Origin: Nostoc sp. PCC 7524
GTDB lineage: Bacteria; Cyanobacteriota; Cyanobacteriia; Cyanobacteriales; Nostocaceae
Reading direction: 5' to 3'
DNA: 64,000 nt
Assembly: GCF_000316645.1 (NCBI RefSeq)
Contig: NC_019684.1
Coordinates: forward strand, 1,364,001 to 1,428,000
Made by a program: the position numbers and the translations under genes. Every line of letters starts with the position of its first letter. The first letter of the stretch is position 1. The notes below the pieces were generated by a model. That model worked only from the letters and a program-made list of their open reading frames with translations, ran no database searches and had not been told where the DNA came from. Shown piece by piece: positions 7,080-16,491 of the stretch.

Positions 7080-8498
7080 ATGCAAAATCAGGGTCAAGAC
7101 AAATATCAACAAGCCTTTGCAGACTTAGAGCCACTTTCATCTACCGACGGCAGCTTTCTCGGCTCAAGTCTGCAAGCACAGCAGCAAAGAGAGCATATGA
7201 GAGCAAAAGTGTTACAGGAACTAGATAAGGTAAATCTGCGTTTGAAGTCTGCAAAGACGAAAGTATCAATTCGGGAATCAAATGGAAGTCTGCAATTAAG
7301 AGCGACGCTACCAATTAAACCTGGAGATAACGACACAAAGGGAACTGGGAGAAAGCAATACAATCTCAGTTTAAATATTCCCGCCAATTTAGATGGACTC
7401 AAAACGGCTGAGGAAGAAGCCTATGAATTAGGTAAATTAATCGCTCGTAAAACCTTTGAATGGAATGATAAATATTTAGGTAAAGAAGCGACTAAAAAAG
7501 ATGTAAAAACCATAGGTGATTTATTAGAAAAATTTGCAGAAGAGTATTTTAAAACCCATAAACGCACCACAAAAAGCGAACATACCTTTTTCTATTATTT
7601 TTCTCGTACCCAGAGATACACTAATCCTCAAGATTTAGCCACTGCGGAAAATTTAATTAACTCAATAGAAAAAATCGATAAAGAATGGGCTAAATATAAT
7701 GCTGCGAGGGCGATATCTGCATTTTGTCAAACATTCAATATTGAAATTGATTTATCTCAATATTCCAAAATGCCCGATCGCAATTCCCGCAACCTCCCCA
7801 CAGATGCAGAAATATTATTAGGAATTACCAAGTTTGAGGAGTATTTAAACATTAGAGGTAATCAAGTTAATCAAGATGTCAAAGATAGTTGGCAACTCTG
7901 GCGTTGGACGTATGGAATGTTAGCCGTATTTGGTTTACGTCCTAGAGAAATATTTATTAACCCTGATATTGATTGGTGGTTAAGTTCAGAGAATGTAGAT
8001 TTAACTTGGAAGGTAGATAAAGAGTGTAAAACAGGTGAAAGACAAGCATTACCTTTACATAAAGAATGGATTGATGAATTTGATTTAAGAAATCCGAAAT
8101 ATTTAGAGATGTTAGCAACAGCAATTAGTAAAAAAGATAAAAGTAATCATGCAGAGATAACTGCTTTAACACAGCGAGTTAGTTGGTGGTTTCGCAAAAT
8201 CGGCTTAGATTTCAAGCCTTATGATTTACGTCACGCCTGGGCAATTCGAGCGCATATTTTAGGTATACCAATCAAAGCGGCGGCAGATAATTTAGGGCAT
8301 AGTGTGCAAGTGCATACCCAAACCTATCAGCGTTGGTTTTCGCTAGATATGCGTAAGTTGGCGATTAATCAGGCGTTGACTAAGAGGAATGAAATTGAAG
8401 TTATTAAAGAGGAGAATGCTAAGTTGAGAATGGAGAATGAAAGGTTGAAGCTGGAGGTTGAAAAGTTAAAGATGGAGTTAGTTTATAAACAGAGTTAA
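7080..8498 (+). CDS. xisA: XisA site-specific recombinase of the nifD element
   Basis: A 472-residue tyrosine recombinase that should excise the nifD element in heterocysts by joining the two cggagtaatcc repeats. Box I arginine is seen in VFGLRPREIF, box II in PYDLRHAWAIRAH, and the nucleophile region in LGHSVQVHTQTYQRWF. The N-terminal half carries the motif LPIKPGD...KQYNLSLNIPANLDGLKTA shared with the nifK and nifH element enzymes. The C-terminal end is a heptad-rich coiled coil (EIEVIKEENAKLRMENERLKLEVEKLKMEL). The ATG at 7080 is 119 bp from the left repeat, behind two NtcA-like sites. A small AT-rich hairpin (8500-8516) follows the stop codon. Confidence 0.95.
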   Translation: MQNQGQDKYQQAFADLEPLSSTDGSFLGSSLQAQQQREHMRAKVLQELDKVNLRLKSAKTKVSIRESNGSLQLRATLPIKPGDNDTKGTGRKQYNLSLNIPANLDGLKTAEEEAYELGKLIARKTFEWNDKYLGKEATKKDVKTIGDLLEKFAEEYFKTHKRTTKSEHTFFYYFSRTQRYTNPQDLATAENLINSIEKIDKEWAKYNAARAISAFCQTFNIEIDLSQYSKMPDRNSRNLPTDAEILLGITKFEEYLNIRGNQVNQDVKDSWQLWRWTYGMLAVFGLRPREIFINPDIDWWLSSENVDLTWKVDKECKTGERQALPLHKEWIDEFDLRNPKYLEMLATAISKKDKSNHAEITALTQRVSWWFRKIGLDFKPYDLRHAWAIRAHILGIPIKAAADNLGHSVQVHTQTYQRWFSLDMRKLAINQALTKRNEIEVIKEENAKLRMENERLKLEVEKLKMELVYKQS

Positions 8499-8679
8499 AG
8501 TTGTTTAGAAAACAACAATAGAACGCTAAGTTAAAGCAAATTCAATCATTGGAAAAAATCAACAAAGTCACATTTGATAAGTGTAAACAGAAATTTATTG
8601 GCATAGTTTGATGTGTGTTTTTATTGTGCTAATTTGATTTTTGATGCGAATCTAGAAGTAAATATAATAAATATCTTGA

Positions 8680-9192
8680 CTACTTTTCGACACTTACCTG
8701 CTTGACTATCTCTAATGGTAAATCTAATGCTTCAGCAATTTGCTCATCACTTAAACCAAAATGTCTCAATTTGTCAATTTTTTTGGCATAAGCTTGATTT
8801 TTGCTATCTTGTACTGACTTAGGAATATCATAATTGCAATTATTTGATTTAGTTTTAGGTTGTTTCCAACCAAAATTTATACAGCCAATTATATTACTTT
8901 CAATTCTACTATTATCACCTAGAGAGATATTGATATTTCGTTGACGTTCTAGAACTGATTTAAGATTACCTTTATCAACTGGCTCATCAAAAATATCAGA
9001 TAACATTTGCAAAAGTTCATACCCTACATCCTTGGCATGACCAGGACTACAGTTAAAAGCGTCTGCTATGTCTGAATAAGTTTGATACTTTAGTGTTCCC
9101 TCAATCACTCCACGCTGCAAGTCATTCAGATGCTTACCTGTCTTATGGTAAACAGCGTCATCCACAAATTGTAATAGCTCCTGAACTTGCAT
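8680..9192 (-). CDS. Stand-alone vMAP-type N-terminal HTH protein
   Basis: A 170-residue protein. Residues about 15-80 (LNDLQRGVIEGTLKYQTYSDI and onward, with CSPGHAKDVGYELLQMLSD) match the helix-turn-helix domain found at the N terminus of many cyanobacterial NTPase and WD-repeat signalling proteins, often called the vWA-MoxR-associated protein N-terminal HTH. Those proteins normally continue into an NB-ARC or similar ATPase; here it ends after a linker and a second HTH-like segment (LSDEQIAEALDLPLEIVKQV). It may be a regulator or a truncated remnant. It converges on xisA and is preceded by 195 bp of AT-rich DNA. Confidence 0.65.
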   Translation of the reverse strand: MQVQELLQFVDDAVYHKTGKHLNDLQRGVIEGTLKYQTYSDIADAFNCSPGHAKDVGYELLQMLSDIFDEPVDKGNLKSVLERQRNINISLGDNSRIESNIIGCINFGWKQPKTKSNNCNYDIPKSVQDSKNQAYAKKIDKLRHFGLSDEQIAEALDLPLEIVKQVSVEK

Positions 9193-9432
9193 ATACGTTA
9201 ATGTAAACTTTCACAAAGCATTTTAGCAGAGATTAACCGTATTTTTCCGTCTTATTGCTAATTTTTTTACTATCCGCTCTTTTCCGCTTTTTTCATTCAA
9301 GTAACTATTTTAGGATACAAATAAGCAAATAAAGTAGGGTGTTTCTACTCAATAGAGGATGAATGTATAACCTTTTCATCCATACAGTTGAGATATGAAT
9401 ATGAGTCTAAAATGAATGTTTTTGGAGAAAAT

Positions 9433-9723
9433 ATGCCTGAAAGACTTGTTATAGATACATCAATGAGTTATGAAGCTGGATTAGTTGGTATAAGTGGTGA
9501 TGAAAGCCATCCTTATAACGGAAAAAAAATTACCAGGATTGAATTCAATAAAAATGTTAAATCAGTACCCTCGGTTAAAGTTTTAGGTGTTTCTGTTCCT
9601 GGTGCTGGCCGTGGTGATGCTCATGTTGCTGAAACAACCGCATCACATATTCGAGTTCACTACTGGCTTGATGCTGGAACAAAATTAACGTATAACTTAA
9701 AAGTTTGGCTGAGTGATGAATAA
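9433..9723 (+). CDS. Small beta-rich hypothetical protein
   Basis: A 96-residue protein if started at ATG 9433, which has a GGAG ribosome-binding site 5 bp upstream. In-frame starts at 9412 (ATG) and 9388 (TTG) are less well served. The C-terminal half alternates hydrophobic residues (SVPSVKVLGVSV...SHIRVHYWLDAGTKLTYNLKVWLSDE), which suggests a beta sandwich. It slightly resembles H-type lectin modules in the IRVHYWLDAG region, but I would not call it one. A hairpin at 9764-9785 follows. Confidence 0.6.
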   Translation: MPERLVIDTSMSYEAGLVGISGDESHPYNGKKITRIEFNKNVKSVPSVKVLGVSVPGAGRGDAHVAETTASHIRVHYWLDAGTKLTYNLKVWLSDE

Positions 9724-9763
9724 CTTGAAAGTTATAAAACTTATTTTATTGTGAAACGTGTTA

Positions 9764-9785
9764 GCAATGTTTATAAAAACATTGC
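9764..9785 (+). terminator. Hairpin after the beta-rich protein gene
   Basis: A perfect 9-bp stem GCAATGTTT / AAACATTGC with a 4-nt loop lies 40 bp past the stop codon. No T-run follows, so termination is only possible. Confidence 0.4.
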
Positions 9786-9842
9786 CGATGCTTAATTTCA
9801 GTTAGTTATTAGTTTATTACAAAACAAAAAGGAGCTAGAGGA

Positions 9843-9965
9843 ATGAAAGTTTGGCAAATTATTTTACTTGTCTTCTTAGCAGGAGGAGGTGGCGCGCTTT
9901 ACGATCTGATAATTTGTGGCGATCCAGTTCCTATATTTCCTGAACAACAATCTTGTAGTAACTAG
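9843..9965 (+). CDS. 40-residue membrane peptide
   Basis: A short ORF beginning MKVWQIILLVFLAGGGGALY, with a strong AAGGAG ribosome-binding site 8 bp before the ATG. The hydrophobic N terminus is a signal anchor or signal peptide, followed by a short tail with two cysteines (IICGDPVPIFPEQQSCSN). No family is recognised. The ribosome-binding site and intact frame argue that it is translated. Confidence 0.5.
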   Translation: MKVWQIILLVFLAGGGGALYDLIICGDPVPIFPEQQSCSN

Positions 9966-9972
9966 CAAGCCA

Positions 9973-10037
9973 GTAGGGTGCGTCAGCTTGAGTGGATGAT
10001 TTCATCACGAAAATGAATATATGCTGACGCACCCTAC
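9973..10037. repeat. REP hairpin (copy 1) next to the REP-associated transposase
   Basis: A 65-bp element with perfect 15-bp inverted ends, GTAGGGTGCGTCAGC (9973-9987) and GCTGACGCACCCTAC (10023-10037). It starts 7 bp after the 40-residue ORF and ends 10 bp from the transposase stop codon. Confidence 0.85.
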
Positions 10038-10047
10038 AATATATGGG

Positions 10048-10599
10048 TTATTCACGACCGATATTGTCTGGTATATTTGGTGTTTGAACTGTACCCCAAT
10101 CTTCTGAATAAATTCCTTGTTTAACAAAACGGTGAAAACTTGAATATTGCCATTCTTTGGGAGACTGACATAAACCATGTTTGACAGGATTGTAATGAAT
10201 ATAATCGCAATGGTTAGCAAAATCTTTTTCATCTCTAATTAAATGTTCCCAATATCGCCTTTGCCATAAATTACTTTCTTGGCGTTTTTGGCGAGATTCA
10301 CTAATCTCTGCTGTTATGTTTAACTGTTCTGCACAACTTTGGGTAACAAAGCTTTTAATTAATCGCCAACGGATAGCATAATTACTATCATTTTCTGGTA
10401 AAGTACAGATACAATGAATATGTTCTGGTAAAAGGGCGATCGCATCCAGAGAGAAAGGATAAAGTTGCTGAACTCGCCTAATAGCCTTTCTCAAATTTTC
10501 TCTTCCTATATCGCTACATAACCAAGGGATTCTTTGGTAAGTTACCTGTGTAAAAAAGAAAGTACCCCCAGACGTTATGACTCTGCGATAATTAGACAT
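10048..10599 (-). CDS. REP-associated tyrosine transposase (RAYT)
   Basis: A 183-residue protein of the IS200-like Y1 transposase superfamily, REP-associated branch. It contains the HUH motif in LPEHIHCICTLPE around residue 60, and the conserved YIHYNPVKHGLCQSPKEWQYSSFHR segment near residues 132-156, which includes tyrosines suited to be the nucleophile. Such enzymes cut and move REP hairpins. The gene is framed by REP copies at 9973-10037 and 10662-10726, forming a complete REPtron-like unit. Other copies occur elsewhere in the nifD element. Confidence 0.9.
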   Translation of the reverse strand: MSNYRRVITSGGTFFFTQVTYQRIPWLCSDIGRENLRKAIRRVQQLYPFSLDAIALLPEHIHCICTLPENDSNYAIRWRLIKSFVTQSCAEQLNITAEISESRQKRQESNLWQRRYWEHLIRDEKDFANHCDYIHYNPVKHGLCQSPKEWQYSSFHRFVKQGIYSEDWGTVQTPNIPDNIGRE

Positions 10600-10661
10600 A
10601 GTTCAGTATATTATCTCAGTATTATTTCATTTTAAGCGCAAAAATTTTAACTACCACTAAT

Positions 10662-10726
10662 GTGAGGTGCGTCAGCCTGGGTATACTATTTCATCATCAA
10701 CATCAATTCATGCTGACGCACCCTAC
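10662..10726. repeat. REP hairpin (copy 2) upstream of the transposase
   Basis: A 65-bp element ending in GCTGACGCACCCTAC. The left arm GTGAGGTGCGTCAGC has two changes. It has the same length and central tttcatca as copy 1. Confidence 0.8.
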
Positions 10727-10850
10727 AGAATCTTACTGATACCAGTAGCGATTAATCAGGCGTTGACTTAGAGGATGATTTTCCTGATTTACTCATGCAG
10801 TGATATAATTCAAGAAATTTATTTCTATCTTGAAGGATATTAGCAATTAA

Positions 10851-11990
10851 ATGCTAGAAAAGGTTGTACTTCATAATTTTAAGAGTCATAAATATACAGA
10901 ACTTAATTTTGATAGTTCCCGATTATATGGGCTGGTAGGTAAAAATAGTGCTGGTAAGACATCGGTGCTGCAAGCATTGCATAATCTTAGTAGGCTTGCT
11001 AATTTTGATTCATCATTTGCCAGAATATTTCAACATGACAAATCTCCTCAATTCATGACAACAATTGGCGAGAAAAATATGTCTGTGACTGCTAGTGGTT
11101 TTTGGGGATTGAAATATCGGCAATCTTGGCAAGCTTCCTATATTTGGCAGAAAGAAAATAATGATTCTTGGTATCCGAAAGCATCATGGAAGATAAATGC
11201 AACAGAAAATATATCAGAAGGATGGACAAGTTCTTTAAGTGATTCTCCAGATGCCATTCGTAAATCTTTAAGGCACACTGTTTACCTGAAGTTAGTAGCA
11301 AGTAATCTTGCAAAAGCAGCTTATAGCGATGAAGAGACACCAAGAGTAGAATTTGATGGGTCTTCACTAGCACCAACTTTAGATTTTTTGCGTGATGAAG
11401 CTCCAGACAAATTTGAATTAATAGAAGAAAATCTAAGTAAGATTGTACCAAATGTACTAAAAATTGGCATAAAACGAGCAAAAGTGCCAGTAGTTCGCAA
11501 ACGTTTAATTGAAGTGGATGGTAAACCTATTTCCTATGAAGAAACTCAGGAAATGACAGGACAAGAAGTTATATTAAACATGAATACAGGCGAGCGTATT
11601 CCTGCTCATGCAATTAGCGAAGGTACAATATTAACTTTGGGATTATTAACTGTATTGATGAATCCTAATCAACCTAATTTAGTTTTACTAGATGATGTGG
11701 AACAGGGACTTCACCCCAAAGCTCAACGCGAATTAATGACTGTGTTTAAAGAAATTATTGCAGATAATCCAAATCTACAAATTATTTTTTCTACTCATTC
11801 ACCATATATTGTTGATGAGCTTGTTCCTTCTCAAGTACATATATTAAATAACAGTAACTCAGGTTTCACAGTTTCTAAACGCTTAGATGAACATCCTGAT
11901 GTGGAGTGGGCAAAGCAAACCTTAACAACTGGTGAATTTTGGGATGCTGAGGGTGAAGAATGGGTTGTGGAAGGAGAAGTGAGTGATTGA
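10851..11990 (+). CDS. OLD/RecF-like AAA ATPase, first gene of a putative two-gene defence pair
   Basis: A 379-residue ATPase of the SMC/OLD-like AAA group. Walker A is GLVGKNSAGKTS near residue 28, Walker B is NLVLLDDVEQGLHP near residue 280, and the H-loop is FSTHSPYI near 315. A central insertion (about 90-240) carries no known nuclease domain. The stop codon overlaps the start of the next gene by 8 bp, so the two are translated together. Families with this layout (ATPase plus TOPRIM-like partner) include phage-defence systems such as Gabija-, PARIS- and OLD-type pairs. This pair is not assigned to a named system. It lies in the nifD element just after the REPtron. Confidence 0.8.
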   Translation: MLEKVVLHNFKSHKYTELNFDSSRLYGLVGKNSAGKTSVLQALHNLSRLANFDSSFARIFQHDKSPQFMTTIGEKNMSVTASGFWGLKYRQSWQASYIWQKENNDSWYPKASWKINATENISEGWTSSLSDSPDAIRKSLRHTVYLKLVASNLAKAAYSDEETPRVEFDGSSLAPTLDFLRDEAPDKFELIEENLSKIVPNVLKIGIKRAKVPVVRKRLIEVDGKPISYEETQEMTGQEVILNMNTGERIPAHAISEGTILTLGLLTVLMNPNQPNLVLLDDVEQGLHPKAQRELMTVFKEIIADNPNLQIIFSTHSPYIVDELVPSQVHILNNSNSGFTVSKRLDEHPDVEWAKQTLTTGEFWDAEGEEWVVEGEVSD

Positions 11991-12753
11991 GTTCATTGTC
12001 ATAGTTGAAAGTGGTGCAGATTTTAGAACTGCTACTAAATTAGCCGAGCGTGTTTTATTAGAAAAAATTAATTGGTTAGAACCTGAGCTAATACAACATA
12101 TATTTCAATGGAGAGGATTAGAGGAAGAAACAGAATATTCCTGCTGGAGAGACATTCTTAAAATTATTGATGATGCCCAAGAAAAGCTAAAATATAAACC
12201 TTCAAGATTTCTAGGTCATGATAGTAATGGTGTCCCTTTTAAAGCTGATGGAGCAGCATCTATTAAGGTGCTTAATTTAATTAGGTTTTTGCAAAGAACA
12301 CGACATATTAAGGCTGTTTTATTGATCCGTGATTTAGACAACCAACCAGAACGAAGAGAAGGGATTGAACAAGCACGTTCTCAACATATCGAGCTACAGC
12401 CAAAACTAGGAATTATAATTGGTACGGCTAACCCAAAACGTGAAGCATGGGTTTTAAATGGATTTATTTCTTCTAATCAGCAAGAAGAACAACTTTTAGA
12501 AGCAATCAGAACTAAACTGAGTTTTGATCCTTGCATAGATTCACACAGACTACGCTCTACTTCACAGGAAGAACCTGAACGAATTAGAAATCCAAAAATA
12601 GTAGTTGAACAACTAACAGGTAATAAGATGGAACGTGAATGTCTGTGCTGGGAAGATACCAGTTTAGAAATTTTACGCGAAAGAGGTGTGCATACTGGTT
12701 TGGACGACTATATTCGTGAAATTGAGCAATACTTGACTTTAATTATAGAATGA
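11983..12753 (+). CDS. TOPRIM-like partner of the AAA ATPase
   Basis: A 256-residue protein starting at GTG 11983, with AAGGAG 6 bp upstream and inside the preceding gene. The N terminus IEFIVIVESGADFRTATKLAERVL and the later VLLIRDLDNQPERREGIEQA fit the two acidic motifs of a TOPRIM fold (a glutamate in VESGAD and a DxD in RDLDN). The segment GIIIGTANPKREAWVLNGF resembles DUF4276-type partners of defence ATPases. It would be the nuclease or effector of the pair. Assignment to TOPRIM rests on the motifs alone. Confidence 0.65.
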   Translation: MIEFIVIVESGADFRTATKLAERVLLEKINWLEPELIQHIFQWRGLEEETEYSCWRDILKIIDDAQEKLKYKPSRFLGHDSNGVPFKADGAASIKVLNLIRFLQRTRHIKAVLLIRDLDNQPERREGIEQARSQHIELQPKLGIIIGTANPKREAWVLNGFISSNQQEEQLLEAIRTKLSFDPCIDSHRLRSTSQEEPERIRNPKIVVEQLTGNKMERECLCWEDTSLEILRERGVHTGLDDYIREIEQYLTLIIE

Positions 12754-12891
12754 TGAGCTTGGAAGACAAGCGATCGCTCAATATAATAAGGATAAAGTTG
12801 CAGGTGGATAGAGAGGCGATCGCAACAATATAAATTGCAATAATATACAATAGACACAAATCCAGTTACTCCCTTTTGCGAGGTAGTCTTA

Positions 12892-13452
12892 ATGGTACAG
12901 ACCCCATCTAAACCCATCACATTAGACGAGTTTCTGAACTTACCAGAAACAGAACCCGCCAGTGAATACATAGCAGGTAAAATTATCCAAAAACCTATGC
13001 CGCAAGGAAAGCACAGCGCAATTCAAACTGAATTTTGTACTAATTTCAACATAATCTTTAAACCTAAACAAATTGCCAGAGCATTTTCAGAACTGCGTTG
13101 CACATTTGGCGGTCGTTCAACTGTACCTGATATCTCGGTTTTTATTTGGAGTCGGATTCCCCACGAAAAGAATGGGGAAATTGCTAATACTTTTCTTATT
13201 GCTCCCGACTGGACAATTGAAATTTTATCACCTGATCAAAGTCAGACAAAAGTAACTAAAAATATCCTTCATTGTTTGAAACATGGTACTCAAATGGGTT
13301 GGTTAATTGACACTGATGAGCAAACTGTATTTGTTTACCATACTCAACAAGAAACAGAAGTGTTTGATGAGCCAGATGCACTCATATCTGTACCCTCATT
13401 TGCCAGTGAACTTCAATTGACTATTCAAGATTTGTTTAGTTGGTTGCTGTAG
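12892..13452 (+). CDS. Uma2 family endonuclease (DUF820)
   Basis: A 186-residue protein of the Uma2 family, which is strongly expanded in cyanobacteria. It opens with KPITLDEFLNLPETEPASEYIAGKI and has the PD-(D/E)XK-like core: a glutamate in the SEYIAG helix, TVPDISVFIW near residue 80 and WTIEILSPDQS near 108. The end GWLIDTDEQTVFVYHTQQ is typical. The biological role of this family is unclear; a restriction-like nuclease fold is accepted. Full length for the family. Two HIP1 sites or near-sites lie just upstream. Confidence 0.85.
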   Translation: MVQTPSKPITLDEFLNLPETEPASEYIAGKIIQKPMPQGKHSAIQTEFCTNFNIIFKPKQIARAFSELRCTFGGRSTVPDISVFIWSRIPHEKNGEIANTFLIAPDWTIEILSPDQSQTKVTKNILHCLKHGTQMGWLIDTDEQTVFVYHTQQETEVFDEPDALISVPSFASELQLTIQDLFSWLL

Positions 13453-13635
13453 TGAAAGTTATCACTTGTTCAAGCTATTTTAATCGAAAACTACACCGCG
13501 ATAAATTTCAGCGATCGCTAAATCAAACCCGACTGATATAAATCTGTAATATTACTTATGTGCATTTTCCCTTCTCTTAGTTACAATCGTGAAATTATTG
13601 ATATTTCCATATTGGACTGGGGAGAAAATTTTTAA

Positions 13636-14304
13636 ATGGCTATTAATGAAAAAATTATTGAATTAGTTATTGATAAAATTTTGCTTGGTGGCATTGTTTT
13701 GTTAGCAGGCTACTGGCTTAACAAAAGATTTGAAATATTTAAAAATGAAACTAATGAAAAGTATTACCAAAGACAACTTATTGCTGAATTAGAAAATCAA
13801 CAAAAGCAACAAATCTCTGAGCTAGAAAATCAGATTGCTATAGCTAGACATAACGCAGAGATTGAGTTGATAGAAAGACAAATATCTGAATTTTACTGGC
13901 CTATATATTTGAGGCTAGAGAAAGATAACGTCATGTGGAAGAGAATTAAGTCTCTGAGTCCTGAACAAAATGTTGTGTTACCTGAAGCTGCAAGTGATGT
14001 CATAGAAAAAGAATTCATCTTGAAAAATCATCAAGAAATAGTTGAGATTATAGAGTCCAAAATTCATTTAGCAGAAAATGCAAGTAATAGCAAAGACTTG
14101 ATCAATGAATTATTAAAATATATCAAGCACGTAGCTGTATATAAAACAATCCGTTCTGTAAAAGAGATACAAAAATTTAATCCAGTTGATTTAAATGAAC
14201 CATTTCCTGAAAAACTTTTTCCATTGATTGAAAGTAATTTTCGGGAGTTGCAGAACAGGTATGTTTATCTTAAGAATATTAAATTTGGAGAATTGAAGAA
14301 ATAA
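13636..14304 (+). CDS. Membrane-anchored coiled-coil protein of unknown function
   Basis: A 222-residue protein. One transmembrane segment lies at about residues 15-30 (ILLGGIVLLAGYWL), followed by a coiled coil (about 36-80, with repeated ELENQQKQQISELENQIA) and a soluble helical domain starting EFYWPIYLRLEKDN. The YWPIY segment occurs in small cyanobacterial and proteobacterial membrane proteins of unknown role, sometimes near defence genes. The ATG is preceded by GGGGAGAAAA. It stands alone between the Uma2 gene and glycosyltransferase-like genes. Confidence 0.6.
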   Translation: MAINEKIIELVIDKILLGGIVLLAGYWLNKRFEIFKNETNEKYYQRQLIAELENQQKQQISELENQIAIARHNAEIELIERQISEFYWPIYLRLEKDNVMWKRIKSLSPEQNVVLPEAASDVIEKEFILKNHQEIVEIIESKIHLAENASNSKDLINELLKYIKHVAVYKTIRSVKEIQKFNPVDLNEPFPEKLFPLIESNFRELQNRYVYLKNIKFGELKK

Positions 14305-14591
14305 AATTACTTTGATAATTACACATGGTTAAAGTGCGCTCTTCATAGCTTACATATTGCTTCTTATAACCTAAGTTATTTTACTCAAAAACAACACCAC
14401 GATAAATTTCGGCGATTATTCATAAAGATTATGCTGCTCTGGATTGTAGTGGTGATCATCGCAATGATGGGTGAAGTCAACTTTATGTTAAGCAACACCC
14501 TATACCGTTATGTATATTTTATGTAATATTACTTTGCCAATTGTATATGCTGAAACTTATAATCGATAGTTGAATTACTGATGATAAAGAG

Positions 14592-15530
14592 ATGATTACA
14601 CAACAAAGTCCTCAAAAAGAATCTCTTCCAGATTCTCCTTACTGTGTCTTCTTAGCAGGAAGCGTTAAGCATAATTGGGATTACGCCGCCAAGGGAATGC
14701 GAATCACAATTGAAAGCTGTCGCCGTTCTAACCCTAATATTCCTATTGCTGTAATTATTGACGATGATTCCTTGGCAATTCGACAGTTGTTTGCAGGATG
14801 TGAAATCATAGTCATTGATCCTTCAGAACTACAGTTAGGTTTGCGGCAAGATTTGGGTATAGGAGTATATTTCATATTTTATATACATCTATTAAGCCAC
14901 TACAAGAAAGTTTTATATCTTGATGGAGATACAGTTATTCTTGGCAATCTCACACCTCTATTTGAAATGGAAGGACATTTGGTAGCTAGAAGATTTCAAA
15001 GGGATTTATCAATTGAATATGTAGATCCAAATCTGGTTATGCAAAAAGAAGGAGTTCCTCAATCGGCTGATTGTATAAATACTGGAGTCGTTTTGTTCGA
15101 TATGGAGTATTGGGGAAATGGTAAATTAAAGCAAGAGTTTTTCTCTTTGGCAGAAGAATACGGGTGGCATTCTTTTAAAAACCCGGATCAGGGTTTTTTT
15201 AATATAATTTGTTGGAGAAATTCTATTAAAGATAATCTTCCTAAACCTTACAATACTTTTGTTTCAGAAATCGATAAAAGTCATTCACACTATACTAAAG
15301 TCTCTGAAACGGGAATATCATTTCCGTGTGTATCTGATATAGATATCAAAATTATTCACTTTATAGGGCCTCTCAAGCCTTGGCATTTTGCCAAAGAAGG
15401 CTATTTTTTGCATAAACGATGCTACCGTTATTATGAACAATTTTTACCTTTAAGTAATCGTATAATTCAACACATGATTGTCTATCCAAACTTTATAAAA
15501 CGTCAACTGAAAAGTATTTTAAATAAGTAA
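14592..15530 (+). CDS. Glycosyltransferase family 8-like protein
   Basis: A 312-residue cytoplasmic enzyme of GT-A fold. The metal-binding DxD is in KKVLYLDGDTVILGNLTPLF near residue 115, and further family signatures are SADCINTGVVLFDM near 160, PDQGFFNIICW near 200 and IIHFIGPLKPWHF near 258. GT8 enzymes transfer glucose or galactose from UDP-sugars, often to glycogen primers or lipopolysaccharide-type acceptors. The acceptor here is unknown. It is followed by a small unknown gene and another glycosyltransferase-like gene on the same strand, each with its own spacer. Confidence 0.85.
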   Translation: MITQQSPQKESLPDSPYCVFLAGSVKHNWDYAAKGMRITIESCRRSNPNIPIAVIIDDDSLAIRQLFAGCEIIVIDPSELQLGLRQDLGIGVYFIFYIHLLSHYKKVLYLDGDTVILGNLTPLFEMEGHLVARRFQRDLSIEYVDPNLVMQKEGVPQSADCINTGVVLFDMEYWGNGKLKQEFFSLAEEYGWHSFKNPDQGFFNIICWRNSIKDNLPKPYNTFVSEIDKSHSHYTKVSETGISFPCVSDIDIKIIHFIGPLKPWHFAKEGYFLHKRCYRYYEQFLPLSNRIIQHMIVYPNFIKRQLKSILNK

Positions 15531-15705
15531 GTTGGTATAATCAAACCAACGATCACAGTTTTGTGCGGGTGCAAGTTTTTGCGCCTGTTGAATCAGATGC
15601 TACCCAAAGCGGCGTTGCTATCGATTACGTACATTGCACGCACTAGGGATTTGATACTATTAATAGAGTGGGCGATCGCCAAAACCGCATATTTGCAAAA
15701 GAACT

Positions 15706-16284
15706 ATGGCAAAGCGTAAAAAAAACAATCTCCAGTGGATTAAAGAAACGCTTGAACTACAACCTGATCATCGTTGGGAGGCTCCATCAGGCTATCAAAT
15801 CTTTGTAGCAGATCGGGGCGCTGTTCGCTTCAATGTTCCCCAGAATTGGTTTTTTGAGCCACAAGCAAAATCTTTCAAGTTCCGCGATAGAAAACCACCT
15901 CAAGATGATTGCTGCCTAGAAGTATCCTTCAATCGTCTACCCCCCAATGACTGGAGTCTGTTTCCCCTCAAAGCCACCTTGAGAAAAGTGGTAGAAGATG
16001 ACAGTCGCAACGTCATTGAGAAAGGGGAAATCATTACCGTTAAGCGCCAAACCGCCAGGATTGTGTGGACAGAAATGAAGTTTATCGACACTCAAGAAGA
16101 ACCACGGGAAGCTTTTTCGCGGATTTGCATAGGTTTGGGTTCAAATGTGCAGTGCTTGATTACATTTGAGTATTGGGCAGATCAAGCAGAACAACTAACA
16201 CCCGTTTGGGATGAAGTAATACGTAGTCTCACACTAGGGTTATATATCCGTGATCCGAGGACAGGATTGGCTTTTCCTGATTAA
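15706..16284 (+). CDS. Conserved-looking hypothetical protein
   Basis: A 192-residue protein with no recognised motif. It lacks a signal peptide and starts basic (MAKRKKNNLQWIKETLELQ). The middle (APSGYQIFVADRGAVRFNVPQNWFFEP, then LEVSFNRLPPNDW) and the end (AEQLTPVWDEVIRSLTLGLYI) recall the fold of DcrB/PsbP-like proteins that begin with 'VRF.VP..W' and end in a helix with WD.V..SL.L. This is only a fold-level resemblance. HIP1 and HIP1-like octamers precede it. Confidence 0.6.
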   Translation: MAKRKKNNLQWIKETLELQPDHRWEAPSGYQIFVADRGAVRFNVPQNWFFEPQAKSFKFRDRKPPQDDCCLEVSFNRLPPNDWSLFPLKATLRKVVEDDSRNVIEKGEIITVKRQTARIVWTEMKFIDTQEEPREAFSRICIGLGSNVQCLITFEYWADQAEQLTPVWDEVIRSLTLGLYIRDPRTGLAFPD

Positions 16285-16491
16285 ACTACAACAAGGCTTT
16301 ATATCAGTTACACATCCTTACTGAATAAGCTTGTATTATTAGTCACGTAAAAACTAGCGATTTCCCAAAACTTTGTGATAAGAATTTGCTAGAGTTAGTA
16401 GTTTAGGTTGCAGGAATTTAAAAGTGCTTGATCTTTCGCATTCCCAAGCAACCAATATCACCTGACTATAATTAATCTTAGTGAGAATTGC

